Positions 42,536 through 54,000 of a stretch of 64,000 nucleotides of DNA are shown here, piece after piece. Both the position numbers and the translations under genes were made by a program. The stretch lies in assembly GCA_963514095.1 (NCBI GenBank), contig OY741286.1, positions 1,778,611 through 1,842,610 on the forward strand, in the 5' to 3' direction. Within the stretch, counting starts at the first letter, position 1; the number at the start of each line of letters is the position of its first letter. This stretch comes from Eutrigla gurnardus. Lineage: Eukaryota; Chordata; Actinopteri; Perciformes; Triglidae. The notes beneath the pieces are model-generated. The model saw nothing but the letters and a program-made list of their open reading frames with translations. It had not been told where the DNA came from and did no database searches.

Positions 42536-45060
42536 GATAGGCCTAGTAAATGCATCTACATTGACCAACTCATTTATCGCAACAATTTAATGAATACATT
42601 CAATGAACCTATTAATGAACTCACCTGAAAGGAATTTATGTGGCTGTAAATTGCATGCAGCAATGCCTTTGTCATTGGGATCTATAACATGCTATTAATA
42701 ATAACATCTTTATATCTATCATGTTTTTGCAAGTTATATTTGGGTTCTGGGGAAATTGTATGACATATTTATCATAGTTTAAGTAAAATGTTGGTCTAAT
42801 TCTCTGATCTACAGAGAATTATGCAATCAAAAAAAATGTATTTGTAAGACGTCTTGGACGGGATATGAACACGGACTGCCTGCACCTGGGGGCAGGTGCA
42901 TCACCACTCACCCAACTGGGAGACTAGCAACACAAGAAATAGATATGTATTTAGATAGTCGGTGTTCAGGAAATAAACGATTTATTCATAATTTTTAATT
43001 GCAAGCATGTATTCTTAGACACTTGATGCAAATATAGTTTGTACTTCATATATGTAATTTTTGGTCTTTCACGTGATGAAATCACGAGGACTAGTCTTGG
43101 CGGAACGTTCTGCTGGTACAGTTGTTTCCGACAGACGGACTTCTCTGAAACCCCCGCTAAAGTAAGCCTGATGGTTAGCCTGCCCCGGAGCAGGCTAGTT
43201 TGGTGGGATAAATTCCCATGGTTACTTAGCGGAGAGTGCCTCAAGTCACGTTGATGGAACGCAACTCTCGCTAAAGGTAGCGAGGCTTATCCAAATTAGC
43301 CCGGCTTTGCGCTTAGCGAGTTTGATGGAATACCCCTCTGGTCTATATAAATAACCTTTTTTATTGTCGTTATTATGATTATTATTAATATTCTCAACCA
43401 CGATCTAGCGTTAAATATTACACCCACACAGGAAATCTGCATTTTGTACAAAACATGCTGTTTGTTGTCAAAACTAAGAGCCAATCAGCTCTTAGATGAT
43501 GGTGTTTCCCATCATGCCCCGGGGCTTGCAGTCGGTTGAGAGCAACTGCGGCGCCTGGCTCTAAAACCGCCTTGATCTTGAAGTCGGATCAAGTCGGACA
43601 CAAAACTACCCAGCATGCATTGTGCTGCGATCACTGCCGATCGATTCTGCGCCGGCCTGGCTCATCTCCAACGAGCCTATTGCCTCGCCTGGAACGTATC
43701 CAAGAGAAGGGGGCGGGGCCTAAGAGAGGCGGTCCATCAACCTTGAATAATTGACCAGAAGTTGTAGAAAAAGTTCATCCAGTTAGAAGTGATTTGTAGT
43801 TTGCAACCACGTTCTCATTTATTTCTATTGGTTCGTAAATATCCGTGGAAATCGGAATACTTCGGTAATCCTCGGGAATGTTATACGGCTCTAGTTGTTT
43901 GAACATAATGTATTTATATTTAAAAAAAGCACAATATGGTTTAGTATGGTTCTGTAGCATCAGTAGGTCGTGACATTTCTATTTTCTGGTTTTTGTTCAG
44001 ACGTAACGTTGGAGATCGGAGAAGACGTCACTCTAAAGTGTAGCGGCCCGCCGAACAGCGTGGTTGAGCTGCTGACGTGGAGTAGACCAGATCTCCCCGA
44101 GGATGAGTTCGTCTTCCTCTACCGGGACAACCGCCTCGCAGGGAAGCAGTACCAGGAAACTTACTACGGCCGGGTGATGCTGAATGATCCAGAGATGAAG
44201 GATGGAGACGCCTCGGTGGTTCTGAAGAACGTCACCCTGAACGACACCGGAACGTACCAATGTGGGCTCGGCCTGGGGAACGGCCGGCGCCGAAGGAGGA
44301 ACGCCCTGGACATCTTCAACACCATCAAGCTGAGGGTCACGAACCGGGGTGAGTCTGAGGGTCACAAACCGGGGTGAGTCTGGAGGTCATGAACCCGGGT
44401 GAGTCTGGGGGTCATGAACCCGGGTGAGTCTGGGGGTCACGAACCCGGGTGAGTCTGAGGGTCAGGAACCCGGGTGGGTCTCAAGATCCGGTCCTTCAGA
44501 TAGACTTCTGGTATTCAGAGAACACAGAAGAAGTGTATTTAAGATCATTCAGTACTTTACCATGTCTAGTAGGAATATTCACTTTTTCATTTATTTATTT
44601 ATTTTGCGTTCCTCAAGACCACGATGTCGTATTAGGACCATTGGTTAAAAACAAAACAAACGGAGCAGAGAGAGGTGGGCAATATTATGAGACTTTTACC
44701 AGAAAAAAATCGCAAATTTACTAGATTAGAAAGTACCAAATTTATTGAAATGTATTGAATATGACCGTTCCATATGGGGTGTGTTGGTTTGACGATGATG
44801 ATGATGATGTCATGCCTGTCTCCTCCGTAGGTCACACAGGGCCACGCGAAGGGATGGAAGGAAGCGAGGAAGTAGGAGACAAGGATGGAGGGAGAAGTCA
44901 CATAATACCAGCTCTGTCCATCATTGGTGCGGTGGTGGTGATGATGGCGGCGATTGGCTTAGTTATGTATCGGCGCAGCCGAGGCTTATGGGTAAAGCAT
45001 GTCAGTGCTGGATTGCAGTCTGCTGAGATGGAGGTCGTTAGCCTGGCAGACTGTGACTGA
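41179..45060 (+). CDS. V-set Ig membrane receptor 2
   Basis: Exons: leader 41179-41239 (MYLLGPGTLVLVLLSGALSE, a good signal peptide), V-set 44001-44348 and stalk/TM/tail 44831-45060; all junctions phase 1. V domain: VTLKCSGPP, LLTWSRPDLPEDEFVFLYRD, GRVMLNDPEMKDGDASVVLK, DTGTYQCGLG, then an Arg-rich loop (NGRRRRRN). The span is IIPALSIIGAVVVMMAAIGL; the short tail ends EMEVVSLADCD and has no ITIM. It is closest to V-set genes 1 and 3 and to fish CXADR-like proteins. Intron 1 holds a full Harbinger copy. The V-exon donor is the first of six tandem copies of itself. AATAAA near 45082 and 45117 fit the transcript end. Confidence 0.85.
42174..42398 (+). pseudogene. SANT-like domain fragment of Harbinger element
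   Basis: Reads KLLMELYEEYKPIITNKGNT and INKNHEAAWARITERLNTEV, the helix 1-2 part of the Myb/SANT-like domain of Harbinger accessory proteins (NAIF1-like). Helix 3 (the usual RTVxQxKxxW) is replaced by VPLRVTCSNIILTT, and the frame then stops. A relic without function in DNA binding is most likely. Confidence 0.55.
42396..42462 (+). other. tRNA-like pol III promoter segment
   Basis: Same as 25862-25930: A-box TAGTGTAGAGG and B-box GGTTCAATTCC both perfect. Confidence 0.55.
42857..42924 (-). other. second tRNA-like segment, opposite strand
   Basis: Minus-strand counterpart of 26423-26490: CAGTTGGGTGAGTGG and TGTTCATATCC with an intervening G/C hairpin (CACCTGCCCCCAGGTG). Weaker match to the A/B boxes than the plus-strand unit. 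Confidence 0.35.
44332..44482 (+). repeat. 25-bp repeat carrying splice donors
   Basis: Six head-to-tail units of about 25 bases, each containing GAACCCGGGTGAGTCTG or a one- or two-base variant. Unit 1 is the end of the V exon and its donor. Units 2-5 retain GTGAGT; unit 6 has GTGGGT. Confidence 0.85.
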
Positions 45061-45369
45061 AAAAGAAAAAATATGCATAAAAAATAAATTCCAAAACTTC
45101 GTACAATGTACAAATGAATAAACACTGTCCAGCTGGACACATTAAAGTGCATGAACATTAATAACATGTCTTATGTAAACCAGGACAGTGCTTTCTGATA
45201 CTGAAAAGTCAGTAGCAACTTGTTTTATGTAAACTTGGGCCCGTTTTAGTTTAACAATAGCTAAACAAGATAAGAATAACATCAGAATTAAATGAAATAT
45301 TGGGCACATTTCAGTATGCAACCAATTATGTGCAGAGTTATGTTCACCCATCCAGTACCTGGGAAGTCG

Positions 45370-45810
45370 GGCCTCAAACCGCTTGGAGCTCACAGCAACA
45401 CCGGGCAGCACACGGCTCCGCGGATCCACACATGCGGACCCTCCGGCGGACGGTAAACACGCGCCGCCCGGAATCCTGCCCGTAAATAGGCAATCGAGCC
45501 TGGCCGAAAAGTGGGTCCGCATGCCCTCAATGCTGTGTGAAAAGCGCTTGAACCTCACAACAGCACCGGCCAGAACACGGCCACGCTTACAATTACGCAC
45601 CGCAAACCCGCAGTTCTGCTCCGTCCGGAGAACCGTAAACTCTAGCGCGCCGCTCGGAATCCTGCCCGTAAATAGGCAATCAAACCCGGCCGAAAAGTCG
45701 GCACTCATGCCCTCAAGGCTGTGTGAAACCCGCTTGGAGCTCAGACCGACCCCCGGGCAGCGGGCGGCCCCCGCGGATCCGCTCCGGAGAACCGTAAACT
45801 CTTAGACGCA
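45370..45810. repeat. ~186-bp GC-rich tandem repeat
   Basis: Two to three diverged units. CGGAATCCTGCCCGTAAATA recurs at about 45468 and 45654, and CGCTTGGAGCTCA at about 45380 and 45731. G+C is far higher than in the surrounding DNA. Long open frames in both directions are a consequence of composition. Confidence 0.75.
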
Positions 45811-48057
45811 CCGACGGGAGTCTAAAAAAACCCGTAGACCCAAAATATCGATATTTGCCGTCAGTGTATCGATTTATTTATTGCGACAGAGAGCACAACA
45901 ATATATTGCAATATCGATTTTTTTCCCAACCCTAATTTGCCTATGTTTGTCCATAAATGATCATTAATTTGCCAATTACGACATTTAACATAAATGTCTC
46001 AACAGGATCAAATCAATGTATTTTTATATAAATTTTCCTGACGGCAGGGAAAATGTTTGAAAAGCTAAACAGCAACTAATTTTAACAACAGGATGATGGA
46101 AACGTTCCGGTGATCCCCATCCGGCTGACTACTGACATTTGTGTAAAAGTTAGAACGATTGGACAAAACTTTTTTAAAACTCTCAGGGAAAGGTCTGTGA
46201 CAATGATATACATTTATACAATAATGCTTGTGTCTGTACTGAACTCTTCTTCATGTCTTTTAAAGCTGTCATGTATCTATCGGAATATTTTTATTTTTTC
46301 ACATTCTTAAAAAACAAATATATATATAAATAAATAAATTCCACTGAAAAGATGAATCATAGTGATTATTACTGACACACAAACGTTGGCAGATGAATGT
46401 GTTGATTAATGTGGATCATCTGGTCCATCTGGTCCGTGTGGGGCCGGCCCCGGATGACTAACAATGAAACAGGAAGTGTGTTTGAGGTAATCCCCATGTG
46501 GTTGGGGAGAAGCTGACTAACTTCTTCTTCTTCAGTTAACGACATGTTGAGACATAACGACTCATGAAAGTCACAGGTTTGAATTTAGATATGATGTGAA
46601 TCCGAAACCTGAACCCACGAGTCTCACGACGGTTCACTGAAACGCTCCTGTTGCTTCTAGAAACACGGCGGTGGTTTGTTGGAGAGAAACGAGTTTGAAC
46701 TTTGTCTTCTTGGAGTTTGATCAGTGGATTAACTGATCCATGACTTTCTATCTTTTTTTATTTGATCACCGACTTAGGTTAAGTTTAAGTTAATTATTCG
46801 TTATATTGAATATTTAATTCATGTATTAATTGAATAATTATATATATTATATTGTCATACACAATGTTTTCCTTTGAATTGAAAGTTTACTGTTGGAGTT
46901 CAAACTAAACATCCCACGTTATCTCTTCCTGCCAGAGAAGGACTTTCTGTTGGCTCTGATATGAGGAAGTTGGACTGGAACCAGGTTTTTCTGCATGGTT
47001 GACTGCCCCTCCCTCAACCATCTGAGTAATAACAGACAGTTTATCCTCTGAGTTCATGTCCGCTGGCTGTGAGCCGAGACTTTCTGTCTGTTGGTGAAAC
47101 ACGGATAATCTGCAGTTTGAAGACTCAGGAAGCAGGATGGCTGCTTTTATTGGATCAGACTCAAACAGGGAAGTGGACTCAGTGTTTACAGGAAGAAACA
47201 GATGGTAACAATAAGCATTTAATTATAATCCACATGAAACAATACAAATGCATGGATATGAATCATCATGTGGACTAGTTTGTGATCTCTGCATGTTGAT
47301 TGGTGTGTTCGTGTCCCGTCTCGTGGTTTCCGTGACGCCCATCCTCCACCACAAACACGTTGCTGCCTGCAGATAAGAACCAGTCGGTGCAGATCTGAAG
47401 TTTATGCAGTAAACATGTTTGTTTTTGGTTTGCTGTCAGTTTCTGCTGTGCTGCCCCCTGCTGGCTAAACGTGCTGTGTCTACACAATAAACAAATAATG
47501 AATTATCTAAACAGAAGAGTGATACTTCTCTTTCTTCTTCTCTTTCTTCATCTCTGACGTGTAAAGAAGTAGCTTCAAAGAGTCTTTAAGGATTCTGGGA
47601 ACTTTCAGAACAGCAGTTTTATTAATAACATTATTAACATAATAACAGTATTTTAATTTCTGTCAATCCACTAATGAATGAATGGTGATTAAATTACTAA
47701 TTTCAAGTTTTTTAAGTTTAAGATTCAAGTTTAAATTGATTCACGGACTCATTAATTCATTAACTGATTGATTGTAAAACACTTCACTGACTTAATAGAC
47801 TTAAGTTTAAGGTTTTTTCATGTTCAGTTTTGAGTTCAAATTTACGTTTGTTTACTTTTTGAGCTTTTAAGTTTAAGTGACTAATTGATTTCTTGACTTA
47901 AGTTCTTAAGTTTATGTCCTTCTATATTTTATATTTGTATATAAATACAACAACGCCTTGCAGTAGCAGAAGCTGCAGGACGAACAAAACTTGTCATTTA
48001 ATAAATAGAGGGATCTCTGGAGACCAGTTGGGGACCAGTAAAACCAGCAGCTGGACT
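45811..48057. other. gene-free spacer
   Basis: AT-rich. No splice-site-flanked domain exon recognised. ATTAAA (minus strand) near 47990 could terminate FCRL-C. CTGCCCCCTGCTGGC at 47451 is another CTCF-type core. Confidence 0.5.
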
Positions 48058-51000
48058 TCACTGGTGTGAAGGCGCGAAGGTCGACCTCACTGAAGAGTAG
48101 ACGACCTCTGGCTCCATCGGTTTGACCTCTGTGGTGTTTGACAGAAGTAAAGCATCAGCGGGGAACAAGATGACGACATTTTAATGAACACATGAAGAAG
48201 AGCAGCTGTACCTCTGCTCCCGACGGCTCTGAACGCGATTTCTCCATAACCGACGTCTGTAGTTATTTTCTCTGATGAACAAACTGCAGACGAATCTGAA
48301 AATAATATCAATACAAGTAATATAACAGCACCGAAACGCAAAAGCACTTCATTAACAACCATTACAGTTATTTATTATTTTAAAATAAGAATTTATGGAT
48401 TTCAGCTGCAAACATACAGCAAGTCTGTATTAAACGGTATAACCATGGTTAGTTTCAGAAAATTAATAATGCATAATGTATGGCAGGTGGATGAAATATA
48501 ATTATTATTACTACTATAGTACTGACATCTGTCTCGTTGAAGCAAGTCCTCTTATTGGAACTGACAGTCCCTTGGGAGGACCGCATGGAAGAGGCTAATG
48601 AGCGCAAGCGACGCAAATACCAGGAGCTCATCGAAGATTGTCGGAGGAGAGGCTGGAAAACCCGCTGTGAGCCAATAGAGGTGGGATGTCGGGGCTTCGC
48701 TGCACGTTCTCTGTGCAGGGCCTACAGCCTTCTTGGCATCTCAGGAGCTGCAAAGAGGAGAGCCATCAAGTCCGCCACAGAGGCTGCAGAGAGAGCCTCT
48801 AGGTGGATTTGGATTAAAAGGTCTGAAATGTGGGCTAACGCTGCTGGGACACAAGCCGGGGATTGATCACCGAGGGTCGCCTGAGGGAGGGTGTCTGATG
48901 TTGAGAGACCCGAAACACCCGATGAGCTCAGGAAACAACATCACTGATGATGTGTCCCAGCGCATCCAAGGATGTATCTATACACTGTTCCACTGGCTTG
49001 ACCAGTGACTCCCAGGAACAGGCTGGGTGACGACCAAGAAAGTTTGGTGACAACTGGAGAGACAGTGGACAGCACGGAGAGACGGCAACCGGGGCAGGAA
49101 GGGTTAGCAGCCCAACCTGCATCTTCCGAAAGGGAGAAACCCAAGCAAACTACAGATCGACCCACAGAAAAACACCCCCAGGGGAGCCCGAGAGGAGGGG
49201 AGGATGAGCACCCCAATAGGACGGACCTTACAATGACGACCTTGGAAAACGGACAATCGACTATGATTAGTAGATGCATCTGCGGAAAGGTCTGCAAGAA
49301 CGACCGCGGCCTAAAAATACACCAGGCCAGGATGAAATGCTTGGCACAGGAGAATACAGCACAGCGCACAGGATCAACGCCTGGTGAGACGCAGGAGGAG
49401 CCCGGCCCGGAGACAACCCACAGAGCCCAGAACCTCCAAGTTGGTGGATCCTACAGGGCCTGGAGAAGCTAATCAGCTGGGCTAGGATGAGCTTTAAACC
49501 AACGAAATCCAGGTCCATGGTCCTGAAGCGGGGAAAAGTGGTGGACAAGTTCCGCTTCCTTGTTGATGGAACAGCAATACCAACTATCACTGAGAAACCA
49601 GTCACAAGCTCGGGTAAGACTTTTGACTGTAGCCTCAGAGACACAGCTTCCATCCAGGCAACCATCACGAAGCTTGAAACTTGGTTGTCCGCTGTAGACA
49701 AGTCTGGCCTACCTGGCAGGTTCAAAGCATGGTTGTACCAACATGGCATTCTTCCCCGCATCCTTTGGCCTTTGTTGGTGTATGAGGTGACTATGTCCAC
49801 GGTAGAGACCCTGGAGAGAAAGATCAGTTCCTACCTCAGAAGATGGCTGGGTCTGCCACGCAGTCTCACGAGTGCAGCACTGTACGGCAGAAGCAACAAA
49901 CTCCAGCTTCCCTTCTGTAGCCTGGAGGAGGAATTCAGGGTCTCTCGTACGAGAGAGGCACTAGTCTACCGAGACTCCAGTGATACCAGAGTCGCATCAG
50001 CAGGCATTGTGGTTCGGACAGGCAGGAAGTTCAAAGCTCAAGAGGGGCTGGAGCTGGCAGAGTCTCGACTGAGACACAAGGCCATGGTGGGCACGGTGTA
50101 GTAGGGCTGGGCGCCATCCCACAGCCACGGTACGACAAGGCCCAGGGCAAGGAAAGGCGGGACCTCATCTTGAAAGAGGTGCGGGCAGGCGTCGAGGATG
50201 TGAGGGCCAGCAGGATGGTGAGCATGCGGCAGCAGGGGGCATCAACTAGGTGGGAAGGAGCGCTGGAGAGGAAGCTGACCTGGAATGACATCTGGAAGGC
50301 AGAGCCTCAGCGCATTAAGTTCATGGTCCAAGCTGTCTATGACGTGCTGCCAAGCCCAGCTAACCTGCATGTTTGGGGGAAGAGTGACCTTCCAACTTGC
50401 CCTCTCTGCCCAGGAAGAGGCACGCTGGAGCACATCATGAGCAGCTGCCCCGCAGCTCTCGGAGGCGGTCGTTACCGCTGGAGACACGACCAGGTGCTGA
50501 AGGCAGTGGCTGAGACCATCTCCAGTACAGTGGCCAACAACAAACACGCCAGCAGCCGGAAGGCGATTCCCTTCGTGAAGGCTGGAGAGAAGCCACGCTC
50601 AAAGCCAACACCATCGGCCAGTCTTCTCTCATCGGCATCAGACTGGGAACTGCGAGTTGACTTGGGCAGGCAACTCAAATTCCCAGAATATGTAACATCA
50701 ACTTCCTTGAGACCAGACCTGGTACTGACATCTGCCTCGTCGAAGCAAGTCCTCTTATTGGAACTGACAGTCCCTTGGGAGGACCGCATGGAAGAGGCTA
50801 ATGAGCGCAAGCGACTCAAATACCAGGAGCTCATCGAAGATTGTCGGAGGAGAGGCTGGAAAGCCCGCTGTGAGCCAAAGGTGGGATGTCGGGGCTTCGC
50901 TGCACGTTCTCTGTGCAGGGCCTACAGCCTTCTTGGCATCTCAGGAGCTGCAAAGAGGAGAGCCATCAAGTTCGCCACAGAGGCTGCAGAGAGAGCCTCT

Positions 51001-54000
51001 AGGTGGATTTGGATTAAAAGGTCTGAAATGTGGGCTAACGCTGCTGGGACACAAGCCGGGGATTGATCACCGAGGGTCGCCTGAGGGAGGGTGTCTGATG
51101 TTGAGAGACCCGAAACACCCGATGAGCTCAGGAAACAACATCACTGATGATGTGTCCCAGCGCATCCGAGGATGTATCTATACACTGGCAACCCAATGTT
51201 TTCAGCACATAATTAGCTAATATTCACTCTCTTGGAAGGAAATGGTCTTAAAATACTGAAGGTACATAAATTAAAATGCATCTCTATGCAGACGATGCTG
51301 TTTTATATTACGTTGCTGATTCAGTTGTCTATATGGAAACTAAACTACTAAAGATGCACGTATGCATGAAGTGTGAACCAAAAACCAAGATAGTGAGGAC
51401 CAAACTCTGTAGTCCACAAACCCATTAGTGATGTCAGTCACAGTGACTACGTCCACGCCTTCTATACAGTTTATGGGCTGCACTTGGACACAGCGGTGCA
51501 TTGAGCTAAATGCTAACATCAGCATGCTAACATGCTCACAATAAGAATGCTAAAAATGCTAACATCTATCAGCTTTAATGTTCAACAAGTTCACCATCTT
51601 AGTTTAGCATGTTAGCATGCCAACATTAACTGATTAGCAGTAATGAGGCTATAGAGTGTATTGGATACATCGGACAGGTCGACCTGATGATGACGCTACA
51701 TGAATAGAGATGTTCCACCAGCCAGTCATGGAGCTAATCTGTTAGCTTTGATGTAAATGTATTGATTAGCAGCTGCACCTCTCTTCCTGTTCGGTTCACG
51801 CCTCACGACTTCTGTTCTTTTCACTGACGAGTAGACTGGAGCGCCATCTCTCTCTGGAAAATACAGCAAGACATTACTGCAAGTACTGATGCAAGTACTG
51901 ATGCAAGTACTAATATTAATACTAATACTAATCATATTTGTTGAGGACAACCCCAATATATATATAGAAATATATATTTTTATATTTGCCCTTTCAGTTT
52001 TTGTGAGCAGAAAACCGATCTGTGGTAAAAACATGTTCAATGTTCAACTGAGGCGTTTGTGTTTATCAGAAAACAGGAAACTTGAGCTTCTGTTAACATA
52101 GAGACACCTTGACCACAAAACATGCCGACACTGTTGCAGCGGAAATCATCTTCTGGTGGACTAAGGAACCTGCCTGTCGTCTGAAAATGTATTCTATCTA
52201 TCTATCTTTCTATCTATCTATCTATCTTTCTATCTATAGATAGATTGATAGATAGATCACTGAACACAGAAGGTTTAGATTAATGTAAACAATATTTAAT
52301 CTAAATGGGGACGTGAAATGTTGAGCATCACCTTCAGGTTTCCCGCGGACACATCGCCTCACCAGTAGAACCAGTACAACCAGCAGCACCAGACCACAGA
52401 GGGATGGAAGAGACCACCATATCCAGAGAGGAGGGGGGGAGGAGACAAGAGGAGAGGAAGGGGAGGAGGGAAAAACAGTAGTGGAGGGTGGAGGCGGTGT
52501 GATAGAGGGTTTCCCTGATGATAAGATAAGAAACATAAATAATAATTAAAAACACTCTTAGTCTCTTTACATCTCTTTGTTGTTGTTTTGAGTCTCTTTG
52601 ATGTCATTTTATGTCTCTTTGTAGTCGTTTTGTGTCTCTTTGTTGTTGTTTTGTGTCTCTTTGTAGTCGTTTTGTGTCTCTTTGTAGTCATTTTGTGTCT
52701 CTTTGTAGTTGTTTTGAGTCTCTTTGTATTTGTTTTGTGTCATTTGTTTTGTGTCTCTGTAGTTTTTTTGTGTCTCTTTGTAGTTGTTTGTGTCTCTTTG
52801 TAGTTGTTTGTGTCTTTTTGTAGTTGTTTTGAGTCTCTTTGTAGTTGTTTTGTGTCTCTTTGTAGTTGTTTTGTGTCTCTTTGTAGTTGTTTGTGTCTTT
52901 TTGTAGTTGGTTTGAGTCTCTTTGTAGTTGTTTTGTGTCTTTTTGTAGTTGTTTTGTGTCTTTTTGTAGTTGTTTTGAGTCTCTTTGTAGTTGTTTTGTG
53001 TCTCTTTGTAGTTGCTTTGAGTCTTTTTGTAGTTGTTTTGTGTCTTTTTGTAGTTGTTTTGAGTCTCTTTGTAGTTGTTTTGTGTCTCTTTGTAGTTGTT
53101 TTGAGTCTCTTTGTAGTTGTTTGTGTCTCTTTGTAGTTCTTTTGTGTCTCTTTGTAGTTGTTTGTGTCTCTTTGTAGTTGTTTTGTGTCTCTTTGTATTC
53201 GTTTTGTGTCTCTTTGTAGTGGTTTTTAGTCTCTTTGTAGTTGTTTTGTGTCTCTTTGTAGTTGTTTTGTGTCTCTTTGTAGTGGTTTTGAGTCTCTTTG
53301 TAGTTGTTTTGTGTCTCTTTGTAGTGGTTTTGTGTCTCTTTGTAATTGTTTTGCGTGTCTCTGACATCACTTCTCTGCAGTGATGCAGAAGTAACCTCGA
53401 GGGTGTGTCAGTACTCTGTGACATCACGGGTGGTTGTGGTCTCGGTGTTCAGCCAGGTGCTACTCTTTCAGTCAATAACAGGAAACCAGACTGACCTTTG
53501 ACCTGCTCACCTGTGACCGTGACCCAGCTGGGCGGAGACTCTCTGTCACCGATGGTACACGTGTAGAGGCCCTCGTCAGACCTGGACACATGCTGGATGG
53601 TCATGTGACCTGTAGGCTCAGTCCTGATGAAGGAGCCATCCTTGTAGAAACCAGCTGGGAGGTCGGAGGTCGGCTTTGTCCTGCAGGACAGAGTGACCTC
53701 ATGTCCCTCCATCACAGGGAGGACTGGACTCTGCAGGATCACCGGTCCACCTCAACACAGACACAGAAGTCCAGCTGACAACGAGACCTTTACTCTGGCG
53801 GGACGACTTTTATTTTGGATTGTGTGATCTTACCAGTGACGGTGATGTTGATGGTGTTACTGGTTTCTCCGTCTCCGGACTCACACCAGTAAACTCCACT
53901 GTCCACTGGGACAATGTAGCTGAGGCTGCAGGAAGAACCAGCAGGTTCCCCCCAGTAACCACACTGAGTCCTGGTTTCCTGTCTTGTGGTCCTCCACAGA

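Larger units (their letters stand above)
41978..43337 (+). mobile_element. Harbinger element with tRNA-like segments
   Basis: 1,360 bp with inverted ends AGGGGTATTCCACCAAAC / GTTTGATGGAATACCCCT and a CTG triplet on both sides (41975-41977, 43338-43340). It encodes a SANT-like domain at about 42174-42398 and lacks a transposase. It contains (CT)n at 42491-42532 and two tRNA-like units. The joined target, ACCCCTGGTCTATA, resembles the CCWGGTCTTTT-type preference I recall for zebrafish Harbinger. It lies in intron 1 of V-set gene 2. Confidence 0.8.

Noticed and set aside
45383..45805. 140-codon plus and 188-codon minus frames
   Set aside because: GC-rich tandem repeat open on both strands; no recognisable protein.
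46905..47102. 65-codon minus-strand frame at 47 kb as a coding exon
   Set aside because: No splice-site pair and no similarity to the receptor exons or any family I recognise.
52609..53427. 272-codon minus-strand frame (KTTTKRH repeats) and plus-strand CFVSLCS frames
   Set aside because: Minisatellite inside an intron; no start context, domain or splice logic.
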